NCBI GenBank assembly: GCA_032358165.1
Contig: JAALGY010000062.1
Coordinates: forward strand, 1,302,001-1,366,000
DNA: 64,000 nucleotides
Reading direction: 5' to 3'
From: Diplosphaera chodatii
Taxonomy: Eukaryota; Chlorophyta; Trebouxiophyceae; Prasiolales; Stichococcaceae
The notes under the pieces were generated by a model. That model worked only from the letters and a program-made list of their open reading frames with translations, did not search any database and was not told the origin of the DNA. Every line of letters starts with the position of its first letter. Position 1 is the first letter of the stretch. Shown here one piece after another: positions 1 through 12,778 of this stretch. The translations under genes and the position numbers were made by a program.

Positions 1-3000
1 AACTGCTGCAGCCTCAGCCTCAGCCCTGGCCGCCTGCTCTGCGGCCAGCTGCTGCAGCGCTGCGGCTTCCCGTCGCTCGGCGTCCGCCCGCGCCCGCCCA
101 GCAGCAGCCGCGGCATCCTCTGCCTGCAGCCTGCCAGCCTCAGCCGCAGCCCGACCCTGCTCCGCCAGCCCATCCGCAGCCTCTGCCGCCGATCTTGCAG
201 CGCTCGCAGCCGCAGCGGCGGCATCCTCTGCTGCCGTCTTCGCATCCTCTGCAGCCAGGGCGCAGCGCTGCCAGAACTCCAGGTCCGCTCGCACCCCCAG
301 GAGCGTGTGCTCATTCGCGGTGCGCTGCTCATCCAGCTGCGCCTGCAGCGCAGTGACCTGCAGGAGGAGCACAGCCGTTCAGACGGATGTACACTCAGAT
401 GACCCTCTGCCCTCAGCACACACTAAGCAAACACAGCATGCAGCACAAGGATGTCGGCATGTGATGACAAGCCGCGGGCTCGTTACACCTGCAGACCAGG
501 AAACTGCCAACGCAGCTGTCGACTGCGGGTCACCTCGGCTGCGGACGCCTCAGCCTGGCAGGCGTCCGCCTCCTGCCGGTCCGCCAGCTGCGACTGCAGC
601 GTCCCACACTTGGACTCCCACTCCGCTGCCGCTGACAGCTGCGCCCGCAGCAGGCCATCCTGCAACAGGAACACTCGCCCGTTTGCCGGCGTTGCATGTG
701 AGACCTGTGCTCTCCTACCCATGGACGGGAGATGCGTATTCCCTATCCAACAAGGCATTAGGTAGCACTCGTCGTACCTGGCGAATGATCTCGCCCTCGT
801 ATGCAACCACCTTCTCGGACTGCGCAGCGAGCCGAGACTCCAGGGCCGCATTCTCTGCCACCAGCTGGTCCCTGCAGCCAGTGTGCCGAACGCTCAGCAC
901 AGGCAGGGTTCTCAAACTCGATCGCAATGCAGTGACTGAGGAACTGTCACTCGATGTTTGAAGCTGCCGGGCCATGAACCGCACTCATGATGCTGACACT
1001 GCAATTGTCCATGCTACGATGCCGGAAAAGCGATGCATGTGGCCAGGACTGCACTGCCAGTGCTCACCGCTGCAGTGTAAGGTTATGGACCAGCGGCTTG
1101 ATAGTGTCGCGACTGCAGCGGCGTGCCTCGTCTGCCGCCGCTAGCTTTGCTGCCAGCTCCACACGTTCGGCATTAGCAGCCTCCAGCCGTGCGCCTACCT
1201 CATCGGCATTGGCACGCAGCTGCGGCAATGTGTACCATGTCAGGAGGGTATCCCAAAGTATCAAACTATCAATTGACTGACAACAGCAAGAAGTCTTCCC
1301 GGCGTGAATGCATGAAAGTCAGCAAGCTCGTGCAAAGATTTCAGTGATCTCCACTGCCGAAACCAGGAGCGCACTTGGGCAAGCGTGGTCTGCAGCGCGG
1401 CCACCGTCGCCTGCAGCTGTGCCTTGTCCTCTGCACGAGCAGCGAGCTCTTTCGCAGCGATGGTGCTCTGCTCCTGCAGCTGCCCCACAGCCGCTGATTG
1501 CGCCGCCTGCAACCGTGCGATCTGGCGCACCAGCGAGTCGGATGTGCCGTCCTGCAGACGAAAGCAACCCCACAGCCTGTAGCATTAGTCTGCCTGATGT
1601 TGTTGTGTCCAATCCTGCGCCGAACAAGGTCAGACCCTGCTGCTTGGACCAGTGTTGAATCGCATCACCTGTGAATGCAATGGTGAGCCATCTGCATCCG
1701 ATGTCACAGCAGCGGCAGCGGCAGACTGCGCAGCCTCAAGCGCCTGCAGCGATGCCGCTGCTTCCGCTGCCAGCCGTGCATGCTCGGCTTCAGCGTGCTT
1801 CTGATCAGCCTCCAGCTGCAGTACCCTGTATAATCAGATTCTCAGGTCTAAGCCCACGGCTGCCTGCCCATATAGTTTTGCCATCATACAAGCATCCTAC
1901 AAGACCGACTTAAGTCGCGGTGCTACAGCCGAACGAAGACAGGCATCATCCGGAAGCAGGCAACAGCTCGCCTGGCTGCAGCTGTTGCAGCTCGCTGCTC
2001 AGAGCTCGCTGCCGCCTCACGCAGGTGGGCGGCTTCCAGGTGCAGCCTGCGGATATGAGACTCTTGCTCTGAGGCTTCCAATGTCAGCCGAGCCAGCTCC
2101 GCTGACAGGCTACAGGCAAGAAGTACACACACTGGTGGCAGCTGCTCTATACTACAAGCTGTATAGCATGCCTCTTAGTGCACGTTCTTCAACAACAAGC
2201 TACAAGCATCACTGTGCTTTTGCAACTGCTTGCTGTGCCTCACCTTGCACACTCATCAGCCTTCGCTTCGTGTGCTGCCTGTGCCACAGCAGTGCACTTC
2301 TCTGCTGCCGCCGCCGCTCTCTGTGCGATGTCGAGCTGCAAGTGCAGCGACTGCTGGGCGGCAGATGCCGCTTCGTCCTGACCAGCCATCTCCGCCAGCT
2401 GCGTATCCAGGCTGCTAACCTACACTTGCAGCTCGATGTTTTGCGATGTGACGGTGAGAATATAATTCATGTCATCAGAAGGTATGTCAGCCTGAACAGG
2501 CAGTGGCTGCACATGGGTTGAGATGCCAGGTATGCAGGGGTACCTGTTCCTGCATCGATGCCAGTGCCGCATCCTTTTCGGCCAGCTGCCGCTGCAGCTC
2601 GGCTCCACGCTGTTCGGCCTGTGCTTCCGCATGCTTGAGGCTTGCTGCGGCAGCACTGACGTCGGCCACCAGGCCTGAGGCGGCCGCCTCCGCACCCTCT
2701 GCACGCTGCAACAAGTAAGCACGCAAGTTGACGCTGCAAGCATGTGTGTAAGTACGCTCCTTGCAGCAACAACATCGCCCAACACTTCCACGTGTGCTTG
2801 CCAGTTCATGTGTGCACTGTTGCCATCAGACCTTGAGGGTGTCAAGCTGCGCCTCAGTGGCCAGGTCACGGTCTTGCTGCAGTGCTGCACTCCGACTCTG
2901 CAGCTCGCTGTGGTCCCTGCAGGCATGCGAGGTCAAGATATCATTGTCACTCGCATCAGGAACAGTTGCCAGCATTCTTCCTTTGATGCTACATGTCTCA

Positions 3001-6000
3001 AGCGGGCACATGTCTGCATGCTGGTGCTCAGCACATCAACACACCGCTGCAGTTCGCGGTGCTCCCGCTCCAGGGCCTCCAGCTGGCGGTGCAGCGCGTC
3101 ATTGGCGGCGTGCGCCTCCGCCAGCTGCGCGCGGTAGCTGTCGCCCTGCGCGCTGCCCTCTGCCTTCTCGCTGGACAGGTCCTGCACACCCACATCCTAA
3201 ATTTGCAAACTATCACATGATCTGCAGGCCCATGCCGGCATGCTGGCGCCCACAGCAGCAGGCGATGAGGCGAGTGCATACGAGTACGTCCTTGGCCCAG
3301 CTGCACCGCCACCTGGATGAAGAGTGCCTGGTGGTGCAGCTGCTGCCGCAGCATCTGGATCTGAGCCCGCAATGACGTGGCCTCTCCAGACCGATCCTCG
3401 TTCACACGCACCTGCTGGGTTGCCACTGTCAGACTGTGCAGCAAACCTGAACCGCTGTCGTCACAAATGCATTGACAGTCATGCTACCAGATTGACAGCT
3501 TGATGCCGCAGGGCTTGCCTTGTTAACGATGTTCTTTGCACGCTTTGCAAATGCTAATGTGTGTGCCGTCTGACTAGCATGCTCATCTGCCGCGCTGACA
3601 TTTGCAATGATGACTGCCTTGCAGTTGCCACCGATCGAGTCCTGCATGCCAAGCACAGACACTCAGATCAGCTCGAGATGCCACAACCTCCATACGTACT
3701 GTTTTATGATCATGGCCCTTGCATCCTAATTGTGGAGTGACGCTCGGCAGTCTACAGCAAGGGACCAGACCTTCAGCAGGTGTGTCAACTTCGAGTCACG
3801 GTAAGGAACATGACTGGACCCAGCGCCCTGCTCTGTGAGCGCCTTGATGACGCGCCCCAGACTGGACAGCGAGCCGTTGATCTTCTTGGCCTCCTGCAGT
3901 CGGTCCCCCGAGGTGTCTGCCTCCTTCTGCCGCTCGCTGCCTGCATCACACACTCGTCGCTCACATGCCTGTGTGACCTACTGACATGACAACAGCACCA
4001 ATGGCAGTACGCAGGCTCCAGTTGTTACAGGATGCAAGGCACACAGGCGATCTGGAAGTGTAGTGATGCGATAGTCAGCTGTCATGCAGCCTTCATGCAG
4101 CAGCACGTGCAGGTGCGCTGCAAAGGTGCCTTCGCGCGTATACTGCAAGCCTTGCAGGCTGATTGATGGACATGCAGGCATGTGCCACTTTGGGTCGAGT
4201 CGCATCATCACCTGCAAGATCGACGAGTGTGAGGGTCGGCGACAGCGCCTGCAGCACCCCGCCCTGCAGCACATGCAGCGTGACATCCGCCGCAAAGATG
4301 CAGTGGGAGCGGCTCGACACGGCGTTCGCCTTTGTCGCCTGTGTCTGCCGGCCGTGCAAGCCACGCTGGAGCAGCTCCATGGCTTCCTCGGCTGCAGTGC
4401 ATTGAGCAGGATGCTACAGCGATTGACTTCTGCCAGGGAATAGGTACGGCCGTTTTGATGAACGCTGCTGATGCAGTGGAGGTGAAGGTGTCCCATTACT
4501 TGCTTCACACGAAAGCATACCACGAGTACTGGATGCAACTGTGGAGTCCTACCGACCAGTCAGCAACCCTTACCGTTGGAAATCTCGATGCTGCTGCGCT
4601 TCCCCACAAAGACGCCTTTGACTGTCTCATGGATGACCAAATTGTTTCGCTTTGGATCCAGAAGGTCACTGCATTCAGGAGAGTTGCATGTCACAACCTG
4701 GTGACCCAAAATGTGACATATGACGCACTCAGTGCAAGATGCGGTCCACTTCGCTGGGCACCACCTGAGTGTCTCATTGTACAGCTCCAGGAATGAGCAC
4801 CGCACAGTGGCTGAGATGAGCCTCCCGGTGGCCTGCGGTGAGTGTGCATTCAGATTTGCCACACTTCCATGAGATGTCATCTTGAACCTTGCCACCTAAG
4901 CTCGAGTAGTTGATGCTAAGGCATGCTCTCACCTGCTGGGTCTGCATCTCGGCAAAGAGGCGCTCAAAGATGCGTGGTGCAAGTCCCGCGTCTGCAGACA
5001 TGCTGCCGGGAGCGGCAGTCGCATTCCCCAGCATGGTGTGCGTCTTGCCTGCCAGGGATGAGGACGAGGATTACCACGAGCCTGTTGCTGCACACACATA
5101 TATTGTGCTTTGATGCAGTCCTAACAGCGTTCACCTGAAGATGTAGCACCGTACGCCAGGACACACGAGTTGAACCCCGCAAGGACGTTGGATACTATGG
5201 GCCGCCCCACGACTGCAGTGAGCAGGCCACATCTCAACAATGCAACCAGAAGTGTGTAGCGCGTGCACGGCCCGGCATGCACCCTCGTGGTCTGGACTCA
5301 CCCTTGAACACCCGCTCCTGCGTGCTGTTGGGCGGGAACACATGGTCAAAAGTATGCGAAACTGGCTCTCCCTTCGTATCTGACGGTCTTGCTGCCTTCA
5401 GCGGGGTGGCATAGGTCGCTGCTGCTGACGGCAGCAGCCACAGCTGCTTGCTGCTTGCGCCGTCCAACTCAATGCACGCAGTGGGCACGCCGTCTGCAAC
5501 ATCGAAGCATGCAACGAATTTGGCCATATACACAACACGGCAATGCAGACAGTGTGCAGAAGGTACGTGTTTTCAAGAAGATGCACAAGGTTGCTCACCA
5601 CTTCTGGGGGCCGTCTGCGGCCGTACCCGACAGCAGACCTGCATTCACAGGACCACAGCTGTGAGGCTACCACAAGACAGCGTAGCAAAGAGGGCAGGTG
5701 GGCCTTCAAGCGGCTGAAGCACTTGCCTTGACGTTCTCGCATTCTGTATCAGCACCGCCCACCCAGAGCGGCAGTGGGCTGCGGGCATTCGGCGAGACCT
5801 GCAGCACATGGCATGCAGCCTTGGGTCGCGTCACGGAGTCACATACGACTCCATCGCATTTGAAGTTTCATACAAGCCGCATTCTGGAGCAGCGTATGAC
5901 GAAGCACACCGTGGGAGCATCTGCGGGAGTCACCACACCAGGTGTGCACCAGCGCTGCGCACACAGTCCAAGCCGCGTCAATGGGTCGATACCGCAAGCT

Positions 6001-6270
6001 GACACACTGTCCACAGGATTCTTCATTGCATTGTACTCACCGTCTGTGGCGTACATACGGGCTGCTTGCAAAGCGCATTGGGCGTCTGCAGCAGCTGCAG
6101 CGGCGTGCGCTGCTCGCCATTTGCAGCTTTACCAGCCAATCGTGTCCCTGCAGTAGAGCGCTCTGTCACCAGAGTCATCATGACATGGTCCGATACTATA
6201 TCGCGGTGCTTGATCGCGATGCCCCTTAATCACCTGCCAAGCCAGTGCCTGCAGATGCCGGAGTCCCCAT
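1..6270 (-). CDS. Kinesin-12-like motor protein (partial, C-terminus off left edge)
   Basis: Plus-end microtubule motor, probably acting in spindle or division-plane assembly. The start at 6270 reads [12 protein letters not shown] and splices to a Thr/Leu/Gln-rich leader. Motor landmarks follow in order: [15 protein letters not shown] (about 5330), the P-loop ATSSGKTHTM split by an intron (5150/5050), CSFLELYNE (about 4800), switch I NAVSSRSH (about 4310), switch [10 protein letters not shown] (about 4220), [12 protein letters not shown] and [10 protein letters not shown] (3790-3890), and [16 protein letters not shown] to [12 protein letters not shown] (3510-3660). Directly after the motor, [20 protein letters not shown] (about 3400) matches the kinesin-12/KIF15 neck. 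From about 3300 down to 1 the exons encode Ala/Glu/Gln-rich coiled coil. Oddities: the P-loop is ATSSGKT rather than GQTGSGKT, switch II is LAGDD rather than LAGSE, and the first strand is hard to place. Kinesin is certain; subfamily 12 is likely. Confidence 0.9.
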
Positions 6271-7012
6271 GTTGAAGGCTACGCCCCGCGCGAGTCGGTG
6301 ATCACGCTACAATGATAAGGTCTGCTGAGACCGTCTGCCGTGGTGCACCAACCGCGCTGTCAGTGCGTGATGCATCCTTCGGGATTGTTGACATCCTATT
6401 CAAGTCGACGGGCTTCTGCGGTACGCACCACCACTTGCGGAAGCACCGACCATTGCGGTCAGATCAAAACAGTCGTGCGATTGGCCATCGTACTGCTAGC
6501 CTGCTTCTGCAGGACTGCAGCAGCAGTGACCTTTCGCGCGGCGGTGCACGGGCAATCTCGGCTGAGCTGTCATCTTGCAAACTCGAACACCGGTGGTATT
6601 TCGGCGGCAACAGAACTACAGAAGGAGTTGAGACCCAAGGCACTCTTTGCATAGAGCAGAAATCGGGTCGTCAGCGCCTCTGCAGTCGATGGTCCAGCAC
6701 AGCCTTTGTGAGCTGGTGCATCGGAAGCCATGCAACAGAGGGTGCACTGCCCACCGTATACAACGGTGACGCTCATATTGTCGCATGCGCACATATGCCT
6801 GCATCAGTGCGATGAACACCGTGCCAAAGTGAACGAACTGTGCTGAGTGCCATCACCGCCACTAGACGCACAATATCTGTGTACACCTTCATTGTATTGC
6901 ATTGCATTGCTGGGCCTTTTCTGGCCTTTGTATCTACAAACAGAAAGGGGTCCCGAATGCATCCTCGCACACTCATGTTTGCTTCTCTCAGGCTGCATGA
7001 TATGCCAATGCT
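6271..7012. other. Intergenic: kinesin 5' side / CYP51 3' side
   Basis: Both flanking genes are on the minus strand, so this holds the kinesin promoter and the CYP51 3' UTR. No exon-like reading was found on either strand. A short repeated TTGCA/ATTGC run lies near 6890-6912. No function is assigned. Confidence 0.5.
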
Positions 7013-10000
7013 CTACAACAGCTTGCGCCGGCGGTAGCGTACGCGGCAGGACTTAGGTCCCACCACCATGGACTGGTAGTCCGCCTCAGGGAAGGGGTCA
7101 ACCAGCTCCATGTCGAAATTCCGCATCAGCACACTCCAGATTGCCTACGCAGATTGAAATCACTATGAGCCAGTGATGACAAGGCTTCAAGGTGACGAGG
7201 TGCACCCGTGAACTTGACGCTGGCGGAGCAAGAGTCGACAGTAAGAAGCTACACCTTGATCTGGAGGTATGCGAAGTTCTGGCCCAAGCAGCCATGGCGG
7301 CCGCCGCCAAAGCCGATGTACGAGAATGGCTTAGCCTTGTCCTCTTCGCGTGGCGGGGCATAGCGATCTGGCTGAAAGGCGTCTGGCTGCGAAAACACTG
7401 CCGGTAGCCGGTGGGCAAATGCTGGCGATGCCGCCACGATGTTGCCCTGCCACACACAAGGACAGCGTCGAGAAGGTTGCAGAAGCAACACTGCGCCACT
7501 GCAAGCCTCTAGGCATCTCTGGGCAGCCGGTCTGAAATAGTCACCTTGGGGATGGCAAACTGCCGCCCCTTTGAATCTGTGACTGCGAACGTTTCCTTCA
7601 CATAGCGCATCAGCATGATGAGCGGCGGGAACAGGCGCAGCGCCTCCTGAATGTTTCTGTGCAATACCTGCGGGGCAGCGTCTGATGTTGATCCTGCAGC
7701 GTGCGACTTCATGCTTACATGGCATGCGAATGTATCACTACCATCGGCTGCATACATGCAGCGCCTCAGGAGATTGCTGCAATGTCGCATCAGTTTGGCT
7801 GCTGCCAAATGTGGGTGCCTCATGCTGTACTGTCAGCAGCAATACCTCCATGGACTGGAGTGCCTCCATGCTCAGCTCCGTGCCGTGCGTGGCAACGACC
7901 TGCCGCTGCTCTTCCAGCGCTTTTGCCCAGTTTTTGTCCTGATACACGCAAGCACGCTGTTGGTCGTAAGTCCATCAGCTCAAACAATCACATGTCAGGT
8001 ACTGCCTGACCATTGGCGGTGTCAGGACCGTCGGCACATAAGAGGACAACAGTGACCAATTTCGTTGTGCCGGTCCATCACTGGCTTAGCATGGTGATGA
8101 TGTGCTCACCTTGGTGTCCAGCATCTGGTAGCCGGTCCAGGAGGAGGTGATGGAGCTGGTGTGCTGGCCCGCAAACAATGTCGCAATCAAGAAGCCCGAG
8201 ATCTCCTCGTCGTTTGTGGCCCGCCCGCCGTACACCTTTGTATACCTGTTGCAGTTGCAAGTCATGTCGCCCACGAAGCATGGCAGGAGTCGGAGCACAG
8301 TAGGAAGGGCAGCCATGTGGCCGACCAACCTTCTCGATTGAGTTCATCAGCTCTATAGCAAAGTCAACAAGCAGAGACTACCAGACCTCGAGTCGATGAA
8401 GGTCTGCAGCACATCGTTGCCCTTCTCGCCCGAGGCTCGCCGCCGCTGCACCACCTTGCTGAACAGCCGCGCCAGCTCCTTTCGAGCTCTGCAAAGTCGC
8501 GCGATGACAATGAGGATATGCCTAGACCATGCATCACCGATCATCTCTCAGGAGGGACTGGAGCTCACGATGTGCGAGCAGCCCCTTCAGCCTGATCAGC
8601 ACCCGTTGTAACAGATGCTCATCGTCTCTCTGTCAGTCTGTATTGCAAGCAAGCATGGAGAGCAGCTCACGCATCGCGCTTGCGGTGCGGCGCGGTTGGG
8701 AGGTACGGGAACATGACCGAGATGGGCCGCATGCCATCATCCAAGTCGTGCAGCAGCGTGGACACCTCCTCAAACATCTCCTCTCTTACTTCTCGCCCTG
8801 CGGCCATCCAACACTGGCAGCGTTCAGCCGCGCTGGCCACCCAAGCCTGGCTACAGCATTTGACACGCGGCCCTGTTGCAGTGCATGTCTGGGAGCTACT
8901 ATCAGATGGTCACCCATTGAGCAGCATTACGCATGCCCTAGTGCTGTCAGCGAAACGCCCAGTTCATTATGCGCTTCCTCTGAAACACGACCGCCACTAG
9001 TAGACGGCAGTGGGATTAACGGAAGCGCATCGAGCTGTAACAGCAGCCGCGCTCAGGTATTGCACTTGCTTCAGGAGCAGGCACACCCACCCATGAGTGT
9101 GCGGCTGGCCGTGAGGATGATGAGCTCTGACAACTCGTCCTTCAGGTCAACCGTGCCCTCATCGTCCCACTTTGCAAAGAATGCCTGCCCATCCACCCAA
9201 AATGTCAACCCAAAATGTCAATCACCATTGCACAGAGAGGTGCACAATGACGGCAGCATTGCAGCGAGTCAGCGCCATCTGTGCGTCAAAGCAACCAGCC
9301 TACCTCTGCCTCCTGAACGAAGAGCGGCACGTAACTCTTCAACTTGTCTGTCTTCAGGCTTTCTGCGAAGAAGCGGATCTGCTCTGTACGGACCGAAACG
9401 TCCACGTCGTATACTACCCCGGGCCCAAACGTGGGCACATTAAACTTGTAAACCTGCGGCAGGGAGGTGTAGTGGTCACTCCACTGAACGCCCGCCGGAC
9501 AATGTCACAAGCGATGGACCACACCGGCAACGCTGTACAAGCTTGCATGGTCTAAGTCTTGCAGTGTTTACCTCTGTCTGGCTGAGCTGATCGTCCCGCG
9601 CTTTGAAGAAGTGCGGCGTGACATGGGGGCCGATCAAGAAAGTGATGTTCTTGTGCAGCACCGGCACCGTGAACACCTCCCCAAATTTGCTATACCCCTC
9701 CCGCATCAGAGTCATTGGACCCTGCGCATCGTGAGCCTAGGGTGTCCATACATGTCAGCCACAGCCTGGTTGCATTCGCATGCATCCAAAAGCACGGCAT
9801 CGGCAGCAGCCGTACCTTTGCAAACTTCAGTATGCCGCCGATGAATGGTAGGCCCTCGAAGGTTGGCGGCGCTTGTTTTGCGGTCAGCCGGACAAGGTAG
9901 CGGGTGAAAACCAGCATGCCGAGGAGAGATGCAATGGCCACTAACACCACCAGTGGCCTGGGCATATCGGAGAACGCTGCATCCATGCCGCCGAGAACTC

Positions 10001-10043
10001 GTTGATCAACAGACCGTGCCCATGTCTCGTAGCTGTTTGCCAT
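7013..10043 (-). CDS. CYP51: Sterol 14-alpha-demethylase (cytochrome P450 CYP51)
   Basis: ER-membrane P450 that removes the 14-methyl group of obtusifoliol-type sterols in phytosterol synthesis. The start at 10043 (MANSYETWARSVDQR) is followed by a hydrophobic anchor (PLVVLVAIASLLGMLVF) and the proline hinge PPTFEGLPFIGG. Later exons give YSKFGEVFTVPVLHKN (about 9680), VPTFGPGVVYDVDVSVR (about 9420), SRTLMG-type helix region (about 9120), the CYP51 I-helix LFAGQHTSS (about 8170), the ExxR helix EALRLFPPLIMLMR (about 7630), FQPDRY (about 7370) and the haem loop FGGGRHGCLGQNFAYLQIK with the Cys ligand (about 7290). The C-terminus runs SVLMRNFDMELVDPFPEADY to a stop at 7013. All catalytic signatures are intact and length is normal (about 490 aa). 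It has at least ten exons. The assignment to CYP51 is secure from AGQHTSS plus the haem loop. Confidence 0.96.
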
Positions 10044-10526
10044 TGCAGCAGATCTGACGGCTCAGCGTGCGAGTAGCTCAGCTCAGCTCAGATCATCCGC
10101 TGACCTGAACAGCTCGCAGGCGCTGGCGCAGATTGCTGGCCACAGACGTCTTGCCTCATGAACAAGACAACGTCGTCAGTGAGGAGGTCGCGCTTCTGCA
10201 GCCGTAGGGCGAGCCACTGCCGCTGTGCCGCAAAATTTGGCTGCCAAATTCATCTGTGGCAGGCGCTGCAGGGCAGGAAAGAATGTGCAGGGGAACCCAA
10301 TGCTACGAATGCTCAGCGCTTCCCAGCACTGGCCATGGTCCACTCTGCGGAGCACTGGTGCAGCATGCATTGCGGCACACCTCTGCTGACCTTATGTGCT
10401 ATCTGTCGGAATCTGAAGTGCTCCCTCGCGCAGTACCTGCTATGTGTTCTGTGTGAACTGTGTCACACGTTCTGCACCAAAACACGGATATGCTGGCGCT
10501 GCCGTGCTCAAGACGAACTGGCAGCA
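10044..10526. promoter_or_regulatory. Divergent intergenic region CYP51 / VPS37
   Basis: Shared upstream region of two divergent genes. It contains a short tandem repeat of AGCTC (about 10074-10092). Open frames here show no family similarity; some may be 5' UTR or an unrecognised first exon of VPS37. No TATA element stands out. Confidence 0.4.
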
Positions 10527-12536
10527 ATGTACCCTAGAACAGCATCACCACACGCGTCCTATCCGTCAGAGTATGTCTCGCATGCTTCTGCTGGTTCGGT
10601 CGCCAACGCTGAGCAGCTGCATACATGGCGCACTGCATGTGTTCCCGACAGACAGACACTGGTCCTGTCTGCAGGACTAGGGAGCAGCAAGTGGCCAAGC
10701 TTGTGTCACAAATACCCGGCTGTCACCCATTGAACCGAGACCAGTGAGTATGCAGCCGGTGCTCTGTCGTGAGCCATGTGACCGCCACCTCGATGCTTGT
10801 ATCAGCGCGGCCAATGCACTCGGCGCTATGGTGCAGGTCCTTGTTCGAGGTTGGCTTGCGGCTGCGGGACAACCGCCAGACAGCCCTGCGTATAAGCCTG
10901 CCAGCAAACTTCCCACAGGTGATCCTGTCCACCCATGACAACACGATGCACATCGGTGGTTGACCCTGGAAGCCCACACCGAGACACTTCGTTCGACCGT
11001 GCTCCCTGCAGAGCAGCCCGGGGCTGGCGGTAACGCACCCAACTCGGCACCCTTGGGTGGATGCCGCCGGGCGGCTGTCCTTCCCATCGCTGCAGCACTG
11101 GGTGCCCTCGCAGTCCAGCCTCGCGGCAGTTGTGTCAGAGGCGCTGTCGGAGTTGACTGGCATGCAGCATGCCGCCTCCCAGTCTGCACGGCCGCCAACT
11201 TCAGGTAAGGCGAGCTGCGGCCACTGTGACACCTGTCCCGCACAAAACATATTGTGCGGCCCAGCAGCCGAGGTGTTTCTTCGAGCACCAGCTGCTGTTG
11301 GAAGTCAGCACGGTTGCCAAAACAGCTGACATCTGCCTTCTGACATCCATGCTGCCTCCCGCACCGTGCCGCCATTACCAGAATGCAGGGCTTCATCTTG
11401 TTGTCGATTTTTACCCCGGTTGATGGGCATGTGTAGGCCGCGCGTCGCCAGCAGATGCTGCCGCCAGCCAGCAGGCGGCCCAGCACAGCCAGGCGCAGCA
11501 CCAGCCGCGGCAGCAGTACCAGGATGCGGCAGTGCCCAGCAGCATCCCGGCGCTGCACGGCATGTCCGCAGAGCAGCTGCACCTCCTGCTTGTCGAGGAG
11601 CGTGCATACAGGTGAGCTTGGAACCGGCTTGCACGCGTCAACTCCAGGTGGCCGTATCAGGTCCTGAACCAGCGCCAGCATGTTGTTGGATCGACACTGC
11701 AGCAGCATCAGAAGGAGTGGCATCCCAATGCTCCGCAGGGATCTGTTGCTCCAGCTGGCGGCGCAGTCAGACAGCGGCGCGGTGCAGCGGCAGCTGCGAC
11801 TTGGCAACGCTGACCTGGCAAATGCGAACTTGGCCAAGGAGGCCGAGATTGCAGAGCTGCGCAACCAGATTGCCATCATCAGGTGCCTGTGCCTCTATGC
11901 TGCGCTGTCGCTGGGTGTGATATGCATGATGCCTGTCTGGCACATATTCGTCAGAACGTGTAGCGACGTTGCTGATTACCCTCCTCAGGTCGTCAGAGTA
12001 TGCGCTTGCAAAGGAAGCCTTTGACGAGAAGCAAGCGCGGCAGGCGGCTGTGCTGGACAAGATTGCGCCGCAGCAGCTCATCGCCGCGCTTGCCGCCTCA
12101 GCGGAGGCGCTGGACGCCGAGTCGGAGGCGCTGAACGACAGGCGCGTGTCCTGCCTTCGTTGGAGATAGTCCTTGCATGTCCTTCAGCACAGCGGCACGC
12201 ATACTGGCGCCATCGAGGCGATCTTGATAAGTGCAACTGGCAATTACAAAGTGAATCCCGCGGATCTTTTCAGTGTGCTGCGAACACAAGACTCGATGAT
12301 GCACCTGATGTGCACAGCTGCCGTTCTTCCGGTCACATGCCAAACTATTCATGTTGCAGTGCACACACTCACAAATTGATCCAACACACACGCTCACCTA
12401 ATGTTTGTCATGCTCATGCAGGTTTTGTGGTGGTGACCTGAGCGTTGAGGCCTTCCAGCAGCAGCATCTGAAACTTCGGCAGGCATATCATGAGCGTGAC
12501 ATCAAGCGGCAGGCTGCAGACCAGACGCTGTTGTGA
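10527..12536 (+). CDS. VPS37: ESCRT-I subunit VPS37 (Mod(r) domain, VPS37A-type N-terminus)
   Basis: Component of ESCRT-I, which sorts ubiquitinated cargo at endosomes with VPS23/TSG101 and VPS28. The probable first exon starts at 10527 (MYPRTASPHASYPSEY). The next exon reads EQQVAKLVSQIPGCHPLN and ends in a good GTGAGT donor. An E2-variant-like part follows: SLFEVGLRLRDNRQTALRIS then LPANFPQ (10840-10918), and HPWVDAAGRLSFPSLQHW (about 11050-11105). A Gln/Ala linker leads to MSAEQLHLLLVEERAY (11560-11610). The Mod(r) domain covers [46 protein letters not shown], and finishes VEAFQQQHLKLRQAYHERD to TLL-stop at 12536. This E2-variant plus Mod(r) order matches VPS37A. The start is the least certain part. 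Confidence 0.85.
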
Positions 12537-12778
12537 CGGCTATACTTGTACCAGTCAGGAACACATTCTTTGGGCTGTGATGACCCTTGACCGGCACGTG
12601 TATAGTAGTGTGTACCTTCTACAATGTTGCGAGCAAATGCTTCAGGCTTGCTCGCTTGCTGGAGTATAACCGTTTGTGAATGCTGATCTCATCAATGGAG
12701 TAAAACACGAAGGTGCAACAGAGTGCTGAAACCACAGGTGTCCCACGGCAAACAACATCTGACATCTGCTGAACTTGC
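12537..12778. other. Convergent 3' spacer VPS37 / hydrolase
   Basis: About 240 bp between two converging stop codons. It must hold both 3' UTRs. No gene or structured element seen. Confidence 0.4.

Noticed and set aside
10677..11879. A 400-codon minus-strand open frame
   Set aside because: It lies antisense to VPS37 exons that show clear family similarity and splice sites. Composition is Cys/Arg/Ser-rich shadow coding.
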